Assembly (NCBI GenBank): GCA_946482005.1
Contig: CAMLPV010000006.1
Coordinates: 83,618-147,617 of the forward strand
DNA length: 64,000 nt
DNA from: an uncultured Gilliamella sp.
GTDB taxonomy: Bacteria; Pseudomonadota; Gammaproteobacteria; Enterobacterales; Orbaceae
Direction of reading: 5' to 3'
Positions 38,901 through 47,023 of the stretch are shown piece after piece (position 1 is the stretch's first letter; each line of letters opens with the position of its first letter). A program made the position numbers and the translations under genes. The notes under the pieces are model-generated. The model did not search any database. It saw nothing but the letters and a program-made list of their open reading frames with translations, and was not told where the DNA came from.

Positions 38901-41672
38901 TTATTGATGGATATAGTCTGTAGCTTGCCTTCCAGCCTGCATACCAAAAATGATGATATCCGCTACGGCGTTACCACCTATACGATTAGCACCATGAACC
39001 CCACCAACAACCTCACCTGCGGCAAATACACCTTGGATAACGTTTTTAGCAGTGTCGAGTACCTGCGTATGAGTATTGATAGTCACACCACCCATTGTAT
39101 GATGAACACCAGGAGCAATCTTAATTGCATAGTAAGGGGCTTTATTTATTGGATGACGCATTCCCGTTGTTCTTCCATAATCTTCATCTTGTTTGGTATT
39201 AACAAATTGATTATAGCGTTCAATGGTGTTCGATAGCGTATTTGCATCAATTGAGAGTTTTTGTGCTAACTCATTGATCGAATCAGCTTGTACCACGAGA
39301 TCGTGGGAAACATATTCTTCAACAGCCTTGTTTTCATCCCGAACTTGTTGGTCAAATAAAATATAAGAATAGTGTTCTGGTAATTTGATAATTTCGGCCG
39401 ACACTTTGTCTCGAGTATCTAATTCATTAACAAAACGTTTGCCTATTTGTGATACCAAAATAGCACCACCGCCACGAATTGATTCAGAGATTAAATAAGA
39501 AGTCGTTTGTTCCACTGTTGGGTGAATTTGTATTTCTTTCATATCCACCGTGCCAGCACCTAATTTTTCCAAGATCATGATCCCCGAACCAGTAGCGCCT
39601 TTGTGATTAGTCGTGACAAATCCTTTGAGGTCAGGACGATATTTTTCAACCATTTCACGGTTAGCACTAAATCCACCAGTTGCAATAATCACGGCTTTAG
39701 CTTTAATGGTTTGAATCGAACCATCTTCTTCGGTAACTTTAACGCCAACAACTTTATGATTTTCAGTAATAATTTCAGTCACATTGCTATCAAGCATGAC
39801 TTCGATACCTCGACGATTAATATTTTTAACTAAACCACTAATTAAATAACCGCCAACTGCTGCGCCACTGGCTGGACGATGCGTACGATCGACACTCATA
39901 CCACCCGTTGTCGTAATCCCACTAAGTTCAATCCCATTATTGTCTAACCAATCAATGGCATCAGGGGCATTTTCAACGAAATATCGTAATAATTCAGGAT
40001 TATTTTTATTTTTACCACCGGTCATGGTTTCGTTATAAAATAGATCTTTACTATCCACGATGCCTTTGAGTTTTTGGAATTTTGTTTCAGCGGCATTCAT
40101 ACCTGCTGAAGCTTTATTAGTATTTCCACCAATAACTGACATCTTTTCAACCACAACTACACTTGCACCAAGATCGTGAGCTTGAATAGCCGCGGCCAAA
40201 CCTGCACCACCACTACCGACAACCACAACATCATAGGCTTTAGTATTAGGATCACCACCTTCGGCAATAATAGCTTCTTTGTTGGATTGAGCCATAGCCT
40301 TGGTTACGGCCTTTTTGAAAGCTTCACATTGTGATGTTGCCCCTGAAATGGCATCCACATGAGGACTGTTTGAATCAATGATGCGATGTTTGATTTCCGA
40401 AAAGTTATTTAAAACTTCACTATCATAATTAGTCGGGTTGACTAATTGCATATCTTTAATGAAATCTTTACCAAGTTCAACATTAATAACATAATCATAA
40501 GATTCATCATTGACAGTTTCTTGATAATTACCCGGTTTGAATTTTTTAACATTTAAATTTACATCTCGAATCAAGCTTTCAACCAATGAAAAATGCCATA
40601 AAGGTTCAGGAATATTAAGTTCTTCACGTTTATCACTGTTGATATAGAGTTCAAGTTTTTCGCCTTTTTTAATACGATCTGTCCAATCAGGATAAGCAAT
40701 ACAAGCTCGCCCAACAGCTACTAAATCAAAACCATTTTCTAACGCAGCTTCAACATCTTTCTCATTTACCACATTACCAACACCAACAACCGGTATTTTA
40801 GCTAAGGTTGCCGAACGCATTGCCACATATTTATTAATTAATGGTGTCGGATCTTGGGTATCAACGATTGATGGTCTTAATATTGCTCCCATTGAAAAGT
40901 GAATGTAATCTAAGCCTTTTTCGGCCAACTTTTCAAGCAGATACATAGAGTCGTCAAAACGAATACCGGGAACTTCCAACTCTTCTGGTGAAAAACGATA
41001 GCCGACAATAAATTCAGGATTTGCGTAGCGTTTTACCATCTCATGAGTAATATCTAAGATTGCTAGTGGAAACAGTGCTCGGTTATCGCGACTTCCTCCC
41101 CACTTATCATTTCGTTGGTTAGAATTAGGTGAATAGAATTGTTGAATGAGATAAGTGTTAGCGCCATGAATTTCGACTCCGTCAAATCCAGCTTGAATAG
41201 CACGGCGAACCGCTTGACCAAACTTATCTATCATCTGCTCTACTTCTTCAGCGGTTAATTCTATAGGGGTAGCTGCACCGGGTCTTGGTGCCGCTATTGC
41301 ACTTGGTCCTACAGGACTTTGGCCACCGATGAGTTTAGGCTCAACCATTCTACCACCGTGATAGACTTGAATAACCGCTTTCGAGCCTTTTTCTTTAATA
41401 GCTTTGGCGACCTTAGCAAGGCCTTCAATCTTATCGTCATTATCTAAACCAATAGCACCTGGAAAAGCTAATCCCTTATTATCTACAAAACCACATTCAA
41501 CAATTATTGTGCCAATTTCACCAGCTCTTGCTCGATAATATTCGATTAAGTCATGAGTGACTGAACCTTCATAAAATCCCGAACATGTGGTCATTGGTGC
41601 CATCATAATGCGATTTTTTAGAGTAATACCATTGGGTAACAGTACTGGTTTAAAAATATCTTTGTTTTTCAT
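38901..41672 (-). CDS. Three-domain NADH-dependent fumarate (or acrylate-type) reductase
   Basis: The 923 residues hold an Old Yellow Enzyme-like NAD(P)H:flavin domain (about 5-345), an FMN_bind domain (about 385-462) with flavinylation motif DAISGAT, probable FMN-carrying Thr446, and a flavocytochrome c / fumarate reductase FAD domain (about 478-923; VVGSGGAGLAAA). Residues matching the Shewanella Fcc3 active site are kept: His717, Arg754 (proton donor), His858 and Arg897, with Ser729-Glu730 for Thr-Glu. There is no signal peptide. The same domain order is known in the soluble NADH:fumarate reductase of Klebsiella and NADH:acrylate reductase of Vibrio. It probably reoxidises NADH on fumarate without the membrane. 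Acrylate, urocanate or cinnamate remain possible. Confidence 0.9.
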   Translation of the reverse strand: MKNKDIFKPVLLPNGITLKNRIMMAPMTTCSGFYEGSVTHDLIEYYRARAGEIGTIIVECGFVDNKGLAFPGAIGLDNDDKIEGLAKVAKAIKEKGSKAVIQVYHGGRMVEPKLIGGQSPVGPSAIAAPRPGAATPIELTAEEVEQMIDKFGQAVRRAIQAGFDGVEIHGANTYLIQQFYSPNSNQRNDKWGGSRDNRALFPLAILDITHEMVKRYANPEFIVGYRFSPEELEVPGIRFDDSMYLLEKLAEKGLDYIHFSMGAILRPSIVDTQDPTPLINKYVAMRSATLAKIPVVGVGNVVNEKDVEAALENGFDLVAVGRACIAYPDWTDRIKKGEKLELYINSDKREELNIPEPLWHFSLVESLIRDVNLNVKKFKPGNYQETVNDESYDYVINVELGKDFIKDMQLVNPTNYDSEVLNNFSEIKHRIIDSNSPHVDAISGATSQCEAFKKAVTKAMAQSNKEAIIAEGGDPNTKAYDVVVVGSGGAGLAAAIQAHDLGASVVVVEKMSVIGGNTNKASAGMNAAETKFQKLKGIVDSKDLFYNETMTGGKNKNNPELLRYFVENAPDAIDWLDNNGIELSGITTTGGMSVDRTHRPASGAAVGGYLISGLVKNINRRGIEVMLDSNVTEIITENHKVVGVKVTEEDGSIQTIKAKAVIIATGGFSANREMVEKYRPDLKGFVTTNHKGATGSGIMILEKLGAGTVDMKEIQIHPTVEQTTSYLISESIRGGGAILVSQIGKRFVNELDTRDKVSAEIIKLPEHYSYILFDQQVRDENKAVEEYVSHDLVVQADSINELAQKLSIDANTLSNTIERYNQFVNTKQDEDYGRTTGMRHPINKAPYYAIKIAPGVHHTMGGVTINTHTQVLDTAKNVIQGVFAAGEVVGGVHGANRIGGNAVADIIIFGMQAGRQATDYIHQ

Positions 41673-41956
41673 ATATCAATACCTAATCATTAATATTTAA
41701 ATGTTAATATGGATCATAGCATCCGAAATTTTTCTTCTCCACTTACATAAGTTTCATTAGTCGCTAAATATCATTTTTTCGACAAAAAATTCCTTATATT
41801 TATTAATAATTTATAAAGCAATTTGCTAATACAGCTTTAAATGGTTGTCTATTTTTTATTACTTTGAAATCATCAGCCTATTATGAGAGGTATACTAGTC
41901 TAAAAAAAAACACTGTAACTATTTCATTTACTTAGAATTTTTTTAATATCTATCAC
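41673..41956. other. Divergent regulatory region, reductase operon / pyrD leader
   Basis: AT-rich DNA without genes. It must hold the minus-strand promoter of the reductase operon. I looked for an FNR box (TTGAT-N4-ATCAA) because an FNR gene is present and found no good match. Confidence 0.4.
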
Positions 41957-41984
41957 TTGTAGTTTATTTTTATTCAGCTAGAAT
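41957..41984 (+). promoter_or_regulatory. Candidate promoter of the pyrD leader
   Basis: TTGTAG (41957-41962), a 16-bp spacer and TAGAAT (41979-41984) give a start near 41990, about 200 nt before pyrD. Confidence 0.4.
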
Positions 41985-42015
41985 GCTTATCAAATTTAGA
42001 AAAGAGAATTTGATT

Positions 42016-42195
42016 ATGCTTGTGGTGCAAACAAAAAAACCAATAACAAAAGTAAAATTAAATTGTCTTTTTATTTTGAATATGGATCCTCCTTTATGGA
42101 GGATTTTTTATATCTATAAATTTTACCTCTCAATTTTATATCAAATTATTAATCAATACCACTTCAAGTACAGCCATAAACAGGAGATAGCATGA
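42016..42195 (+). CDS. Leader peptide frame spanning the pyrD attenuator
   Basis: ATG 42016 (AAGAGA upstream) opens 59 codons that run straight through the terminator hairpin and end in TGA overlapping the pyrD ATG (ATGA). An earlier in-frame ATG (41983) overlaps the -10 element. The product, starting MLVVQTKKPITKVKLNCLF, resembles no protein family. Its geometry resembles the E. coli pyrBI leader, where translation of a leader through the U-tract and terminator controls readthrough. It may be regulatory rather than a functional protein. Confidence 0.45.
   Translation: MLVVQTKKPITKVKLNCLFILNMDPPLWRIFYIYKFYLSILYQIINQYHFKYSHKQEIA
42064..42110 (+). promoter_or_regulatory. U-tract plus terminator: candidate UTP-sensing attenuator
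   Basis: A T-rich stretch (42064-42078, twelve T of fifteen) lies immediately before the hairpin ATCCTCC, loop TTTAT, GGAGGAT (42086-42104), which ends in six T. In pyrBI-type control, low UTP slows polymerase in the U-tract, the following ribosome catches up and prevents hairpin formation. The parts are visible; the mechanism is inferred. Confidence 0.5.
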
Positions 42196-43241
42196 AACCT
42201 TTGATTCCTTTTTATAATCCAACTATCAGTTATGAAGATAATTATGCCAAAGGTCCTTTTGGCCTTTTTGCCGAATTAGACAAGGCAGAACAAGTTTCTA
42301 CTAAACCAAGCAAATTCTTAAATGTTGAAGTCAATCTTCCATTTGGTCAGCCTGCCGGACCGCTATTGAATGCAAATTATATTAAAGCTGCTTTTGCCTA
42401 TGGATTCGATTTATGTGTCTATAAAACAGTTAGAACTAAATTACATAAATGCCATCCATTACCTAATGTCTTATCGGTTCACCCTAAAGGCAAACTTACA
42501 TGCAATTTAGACACTGTTTTAGCTGATAGCAATTATAGTCAACCGTTATCCATAACCAATTCATTTGGTGTCCCATCATTTGCTCCGGATATTTGGCAAC
42601 CTGATATGGCTGATGCAGTCAAGGCAGCCGGTACTGGGCAATGTGTTATAGGTAGCTTCCAAGGTACTCAAGGTAATGGAGCGATTGAGCAGGATTATGC
42701 ATTAGCTGCTAAATTAGTCAGAGAAACCAATGCGCCAATTTTAGAAGCCAATTTGAGTTGCCCGAATGAAGGCGCAAGTAAACTACTCTGTTTTGATGTA
42801 GATAGAGTTGAACGCATTGTGAATGAAATCAAAAATGCGGTACCGGATCGCCCTCTCATCTTAAAATTAGCTTACTTCCCTGATGATGAAAGAATTGTTT
42901 CATTATTAACTCGAGTAGGCAAAATAATTGATGGTTTAAGTGCAATCAATACTCTATCAGCAAAACCTGTAGATGCCAATGGACATCCAGCATTAGGGGA
43001 AAACCGCAAAGAAGGTGGAATCTGTGGTGACGCAATTCGTTGGGCGGGTTTAGATATGGTTAGTCGACTTAATAAATATCGTAAACAAATGGATTTAAAA
43101 TTTGCCATTATCGGTGTGGGTGGCGTGAGTAACAGTGAACATTATCACCAATTTATCAATAATGGGGCTGATGCTGTTATGAGTGCAACTGGCGCTATGT
43201 GGAATCCATTATTGGCAATCGAAATCAAAAAAAGTCTTTAA
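42192..43241 (+). CDS. pyrD: Class 1 dihydroorotate dehydrogenase-like flavoprotein
   Basis: The 349-residue FMN barrel has the PyrD motifs VYKTVRTKLHKCHPLPN (near 78-94), ITNSFGVPS (near 121-129), ANLSCPNEG (near 188-196) and the C-terminal phosphate site FAIIGVGGVSNSEHYHQFINNGADAV (near 303-328). The Cys in NLSCPN is the catalytic base of class 1 enzymes; class 2 (the E. coli PyrD type) has Ser. Class 1A enzymes are soluble and use fumarate as electron acceptor, which is notable next to a fumarate reductase operon. The protein is longer than Lactococcus PyrDA (311 aa), with about 35 extra N-terminal residues, so a related FMN enzyme is not excluded. AGGAG precedes the ATG. Confidence 0.8.
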   Translation: MKPLIPFYNPTISYEDNYAKGPFGLFAELDKAEQVSTKPSKFLNVEVNLPFGQPAGPLLNANYIKAAFAYGFDLCVYKTVRTKLHKCHPLPNVLSVHPKGKLTCNLDTVLADSNYSQPLSITNSFGVPSFAPDIWQPDMADAVKAAGTGQCVIGSFQGTQGNGAIEQDYALAAKLVRETNAPILEANLSCPNEGASKLLCFDVDRVERIVNEIKNAVPDRPLILKLAYFPDDERIVSLLTRVGKIIDGLSAINTLSAKPVDANGHPALGENRKEGGICGDAIRWAGLDMVSRLNKYRKQMDLKFAIIGVGGVSNSEHYHQFINNGADAVMSATGAMWNPLLAIEIKKSL

Positions 43242-43277
43242 GATAAATGAGTAATGTGATTTATCATGCTTATATTG

Positions 43278-43310
43278 TTACAGGGTAACTTTGTTGCCCT
43301 GTAATTTTTT
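43278..43310 (+). terminator. Terminator after pyrD
   Basis: A 12-bp stem (43278-43289 with 43293-43304, one G·U pair) with a TTT loop is followed by six T. It also faces the convergent ybaN. Confidence 0.85.
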
Positions 43311-43317
43311 ATGCCCC

Positions 43318-43683
43318 CTATTTCTTCCTTAAAAAATAATAAGAACCAAATATCAGATGAGCAAGAAAAACGATTAACAAAATAATCCTAACATGCAAAG
43401 AATTAAATAAAATAAATGGAATTAATAAAATGATAAATACCATGGTTAACATTTTTATTAATCCTGTTTTTGAAATCTTTTTCTCAATAATCATTTTTTG
43501 TACATAAGTTTGATAATAACGCGTTTGGGTAAAATAGTTATAAAGGCGATCAGAACTATTTAACCATAGATATGCAGTAAGCAAATAAAAAGGCACTGTA
43601 GGCAAAAGAGGAACAAAAATTCCCACCGTACCTAAAGCAAAAGAGATCCCACCAAGAAAAATAAATAGTGATTTTTTTAACAT
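43318..43683 (-). CDS. ybaN: YbaN family (DUF454) inner-membrane protein
   Basis: The 121 residues have a start typical of DUF454: LFIFLGGISFALGTVGIFVPLLPTVPFYLLTAYLW (about 6-40). Two further hydrophobic stretches (about 79-97 and 98-116) sit beyond a hydrophilic loop, giving three to four membrane segments. Its function is unknown in E. coli too. It is monocistronic and converges with pyrD. Confidence 0.85.
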   Translation of the reverse strand: MLKKSLFIFLGGISFALGTVGIFVPLLPTVPFYLLTAYLWLNSSDRLYNYFTQTRYYQTYVQKMIIEKKISKTGLIKMLTMVFIILLIPFILFNSLHVRIILLIVFLAHLIFGSYYFLRKK

Positions 43684-44029
43684 TTCTAATCAATTAAAAT
43701 AACTTTAACTTATACAAATAATTGTTGAAGATAACATAAATAGATAGAGAAAGTTACAATTAAATATCAAATGATAGAACAATGAGGCTCGAATCCCATT
43801 TTTAGAGAGAGACTAAATATAAGTGAATATAGAAAATTTAAATCGAAATATCACAGCTAAGCTAGTTTCATGTTGTGATATCACCTATATTTCAAATTAA
43901 AATTAGTTGGTTCAGATTTATTATATTAATAATCGTAAATTAGCTTTGTTTACATGAATTAGTTAAACACTAGAACAATATTGATTAAGATACGATAAAT
44001 AAGGATACAGTTATAGGAGATGATTGACG
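43684..44029. other. Intergenic region before the antitoxin-like gene
   Basis: No gene is visible on either strand, in particular no RelE/HigB-like toxin frame. The only structure is an 8-bp inverted repeat ATATCACA / TGTGATAT (43848-43855 and 43874-43881) with an 18-bp spacer. It could be a regulator site or a weak hairpin. Confidence 0.4.
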
Positions 44030-44314
44030 ATGACAAAACACAATACGACCTTTGATGAACTTAAGGAAAAAGCATTAGCCAATCCTGTTGCCCGAGCGGC
44101 ATATGATGAAGCTGAAGAGAAATGGAAACTAATACAATTATTACTTTCAGCAAGAGAATATGCTCAGCTATCTCAAACTGAGTTAGCGAAGCGTTTAGCT
44201 GTTTCTTTTGCCAGAATAAAAAGTATTGAGGGTAAACCTTTAAATACAAATTTTAAAGCAATTCTGAAATATTTTAATGCATGTAATGTGAAATTAAATT
44301 TTAGCCTAAAATGA
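44030..44314 (+). CDS. HigA/XRE-type antitoxin-like DNA-binding protein
   Basis: About 94 residues. The N-terminal FDELKEKALANPVARAAYDEAEEKW is that of HigA-like antitoxins, followed by a Cro/C1 helix-turn-helix (QLSQTELAKRLAVSFARIKSIEG). The second half of the HTH departs from the usual 'QSAIARLE', which may weaken operator binding. I chose ATG 44030 (AGGAG ten nt upstream) over TTG 44024. Such genes normally follow a RelE/HigB-type toxin gene; none is present in the 346 bp upstream. A 42-codon frame overlaps its stop. Confidence 0.75.
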   Translation: MTKHNTTFDELKEKALANPVARAAYDEAEEKWKLIQLLLSAREYAQLSQTELAKRLAVSFARIKSIEGKPLNTNFKAILKYFNACNVKLNFSLK

Positions 44315-44439
44315 AACCTACAACTAAGATATATCTCCGTTTTTTATATCAATTTATATCTAAATCTCAACTAATAAGCTCTTTAAATAACCAGCTGGAT
44401 ATTCAACAAAATATGCCTCCACCTTTTGTGAAAAATTAG
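44311..44439 (+). CDS. Possible 42-residue peptide coupled to the antitoxin-like gene
   Basis: ATGA overlap joins this frame to the antitoxin stop. The product, MKPTTKIYLRFLYQFISKSQ..., is basic at the start and ends PPPFVKN. No family is recognised and no toxin motif is seen. Coupled translation makes it worth recording, but it may be a chance frame. Confidence 0.25.
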   Translation: MKPTTKIYLRFLYQFISKSQLISSLNNQLDIQQNMPPPFVKN

Positions 44440-44610
44440 AGCTAAAAAAAAGGGTATAAAAAATTAATTTGTTGTTACGAAATTTATTTTGTATTTATTA
44501 ACAATAAATAGGTTGAAGTAAAATTAATCAAGAAATGTTAAAAATTTTATATGGATGGTTTTATAGAATTTTTTTGTATCATACTCAAATTAAGTAAGAT
44601 TCTTAAAAAT

Positions 44611-44687
44611 TGGCGGAACGGACGGGGCTCGAACCCGCGACCCCCTGCGTGACAGGCAGGTATTCTAACCAACTGAACTACCGCTCC
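44611..44687 (-). tRNA. aspV: tRNA-Asp (GTC)
   Basis: The minus strand reads GGAGCGGTAGTTCAG..., with anticodon GTC at 44653-44651, T-arm GGGCTCGAGCCC and encoded 3' CCA at 44613-44611. It is almost identical to E. coli tRNA-Asp. Acceptor GGAGCGG pairs with CCGTTCC (one G·U). In E. coli aspV likewise lies beside dnaQ, so this is conserved synteny. No strong terminator is visible downstream. Confidence 0.97.
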
Positions 44688-44800
44688 GCTTTTTAGACTC
44701 TTCAATGCTCGGCATCAAAGTAGGCGTGATATTAAAGATTATTTTTATTTTCGTCAATATAATTTTTTAAAATTATGTTTAATTGCATAGAAAACAATCA

Positions 44801-45532
44801 TTAATGCACTTTCCATAATGCCCCACCACTCTTTTTATCAATTTTCTCTAAAATTGATTCATGGGCAGAAAGCTCAGTCTCACTCGCTTTAATCACAGAT
44901 AATCGAGTTCCATTACGCTCAATTTTTTTGACGGTATTATTTAATATTGCTGATGGGTTATCTTCCGCACTAAAAGCCAACGTGGTTTGTCCACCAGTCA
45001 TAGCTAAATATACTTCAGCTAAGATCTCGGCATCAAGTAAAGCGCCATGTAGGGTACGATGTGAATTATCAATTTCATAACGTTCACAAAGGGCATCTAA
45101 GTTATTACGTTTACCTGGAAATAACCGTCGCGCCATTGCTAATGTATCGGTAACGATACAATGATCGGCTGTTTTGAAATTTAACCCACAAAGACGAAAC
45201 TCATAATCCATAAATCCAACGTCGAAAGATGCGTTGTGAATGACTAATTCGGCACCATCAATGAATTTAATAAAATCATGAGCAATATTTTTAAATATTG
45301 GTTTATCTTTAACAAATTCATCACTGATACCATGAACTTTAAAGGCTCCTTCATCAATTAAACGTTCTGGATTGATGTAAACATGGAAATGGTTGCCAGT
45401 TAAGCGTCGATTTAATACTTCAACAGCACCAATTTCAATAATCTTATGCCCCTCATAGTGATTATTGCCTTCTTGGTTCATACCTGTTGTTTCTGTATCT
45501 AATACAATTTGACGTGTTGAATGTGTTATCAC
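44801..45532 (-). CDS. dnaQ: DNA polymerase III epsilon subunit (proofreading exonuclease)
   Basis: The 243 residues equal E. coli DnaQ. The DEDDh exonuclease motifs are present: ExoI VLDTETTGM (about 10-18), ExoII VIHNASFDVGFMDYEF near 96-111, and ExoIII HRTLHGALLDAEILAEVY near 157-174 with the catalytic His. The C-terminal segment that contacts the alpha subunit is present (about 190-243). It removes misincorporated bases during replication. It is divergent from rnhA across 174 bp, as in E. coli, where the two share a compact control region. Confidence 0.97.
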   Translation of the reverse strand: MITHSTRQIVLDTETTGMNQEGNNHYEGHKIIEIGAVEVLNRRLTGNHFHVYINPERLIDEGAFKVHGISDEFVKDKPIFKNIAHDFIKFIDGAELVIHNASFDVGFMDYEFRLCGLNFKTADHCIVTDTLAMARRLFPGKRNNLDALCERYEIDNSHRTLHGALLDAEILAEVYLAMTGGQTTLAFSAEDNPSAILNNTVKKIERNGTRLSVIKASETELSAHESILEKIDKKSGGALWKVH

Positions 45533-45706
45533 GTTATACTCTTCTTTTTCTAGAATTGGGAAATTAACAATTTAGTGGTATAGTCTAACACCAAAACGTG
45601 CTGATGTTGATACCCACAGTGCTTTAGTCGGTGGTCAGGCAGCATCACCGATGGTTTATCAATATTTAATCCTAATTATTATTCAATAGGCAAAAGTTTA
45701 TTTAGT

Positions 45707-46180
45707 ATGGCAAAAAAAATAGAAATTTTTACTGATGGTTCTTGTTTAGGTAATCCTGGACCGGGTGGTTATGCTGCGATTTTAAAATATAAACAGACAG
45801 AAAAAATATTATCTAAAGGTTATTATAAAACCACCAATAATCGAATGGAATTATTAGCAGCAATTGTTGCTTTAGAACAACTTAAAGAAGCGTGTGAAGT
45901 TCAACTTTATTCTGACAGTCAATATTTACGTAATGGTATTACGAATTGGATCCATGGTTGGAAAAAGAATGGTTGGAAAACTGCAAACAAACAGCCAGTT
46001 AAAAATGTTGATTTATGGCAACGTTTAGATGAACTAGTTAAATCACATCATATCGAATGGATTTGGGTTAAAGGTCATGCCGGTCACATTGAAAACGAAC
46101 GTTGTGATATTATTGCTAAAACGCAAGCAGAATCACCAAGCTTACATGACACCATTTTTGAAACATCATCCACGGATTGA
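45707..46180 (+). CDS. rnhA: Ribonuclease HI
   Basis: The 157 residues (E. coli 155) keep the catalytic carboxylates at E. coli positions Asp10, Glu48 and Asp70, followed by His and Asp in [15 protein letters not shown] (about 120-134). The handle region [26 protein letters not shown] (about 81-106) is present. It cleaves RNA in RNA-DNA hybrids, removing R-loops and primers. Divergent from dnaQ; gloB follows after 72 bp. Confidence 0.97.
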   Translation: MAKKIEIFTDGSCLGNPGPGGYAAILKYKQTEKILSKGYYKTTNNRMELLAAIVALEQLKEACEVQLYSDSQYLRNGITNWIHGWKKNGWKTANKQPVKNVDLWQRLDELVKSHHIEWIWVKGHAGHIENERCDIIAKTQAESPSLHDTIFETSSTD

Positions 46181-46252
46181 GCAGATAAAATTTCAAGATA
46201 ACATTTTAGATACCTATTTAACTGTTTAAATAACTAACAAGGTGCTAACACT

Positions 46253-46981
46253 ATGTATAAATTACATGTGATCCCAGCTTTAAAAGACAATTATATTTGG
46301 TTGCTTGAAAACAACGATAAACAAATTGTCATTATCGATCCAGGCGAGGCGACGCCCGTTATTAGTTATCTAAAAAAACATCACCTCTGTCCCCTTGCAA
46401 TTTTACTTACACATCACCATATCGATCATACTGGCGGGGTAAGCGAGCTTAAAGCATCTTATCCCGATATTGAAGTTTACGGGCCTAGTGAAATTAATTT
46501 GCAGATTAACTATCTAGATAAGTTAGCTAAAATATCAATTAGCAATTTTCGATTTGATATTATTTCAGTACCGGGACACACATTAGGACATCTAGCTTAT
46601 TATTGTCAGCCATATCTATTTTGTGGTGATAGCTTGTTTTCCGCTGGTTGCGGTAGAATTTTTGCGAGTAATTATAAGCTAATGCTGAGCTCGCTTAATA
46701 AATTAAAGCAACTTCCTGATGATACGCTTGTTTGTGCTGGACACGAATATACTTTAGCTAATTTGGATTTTGCCAAAATGATGGTTCCTGATGATCAAGC
46801 TATTCTCGAGTATGATAAGTTTATTCGCAAAAAGAACATCACTTTGCCGTCTATTTTAACCCAAGAAAAGCAGATCAACTTATTTTTACGCTGTGAAGAG
46901 AAATTTTTACAGAATAAATTCATTTGTAACAATGAGTTAGAACTGTTTGTTTTTTTTAGGAGCCAAAAGGATATTTTTTAG
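46253..46981 (+). CDS. gloB: Hydroxyacylglutathione hydrolase (glyoxalase II)
   Basis: The 242 residues (E. coli 251) show the metallo-beta-lactamase fold with the binuclear metal motif THHHIDHTGG (about 54-63), FCGDSLFSAGCGRIF near 123-137 and AGHEYT near 163-168. It hydrolyses S-lactoylglutathione to lactate and glutathione. gshA in this window makes the first precursor of glutathione. The C-terminal glutathione-binding part is short but present. Confidence 0.95.
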   Translation: MYKLHVIPALKDNYIWLLENNDKQIVIIDPGEATPVISYLKKHHLCPLAILLTHHHIDHTGGVSELKASYPDIEVYGPSEINLQINYLDKLAKISISNFRFDIISVPGHTLGHLAYYCQPYLFCGDSLFSAGCGRIFASNYKLMLSSLNKLKQLPDDTLVCAGHEYTLANLDFAKMMVPDDQAILEYDKFIRKKNITLPSILTQEKQINLFLRCEEKFLQNKFICNNELELFVFFRSQKDIF

Positions 46982-47023
46982 GTATAATATTTCGCTTAAA
47001 TTAATGTCCAAACTTATAAACTA

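Noticed and set aside
43786..43797. GGCTCGAATCCC looks like a tRNA T-loop, hinting at a tRNA fragment or attachment site.
   Set aside because: The flanking bases cannot form a T-stem on either strand and no other tRNA arm is nearby; no repeat of it is seen beside the tRNA-Asp beyond GGCTCGAA.
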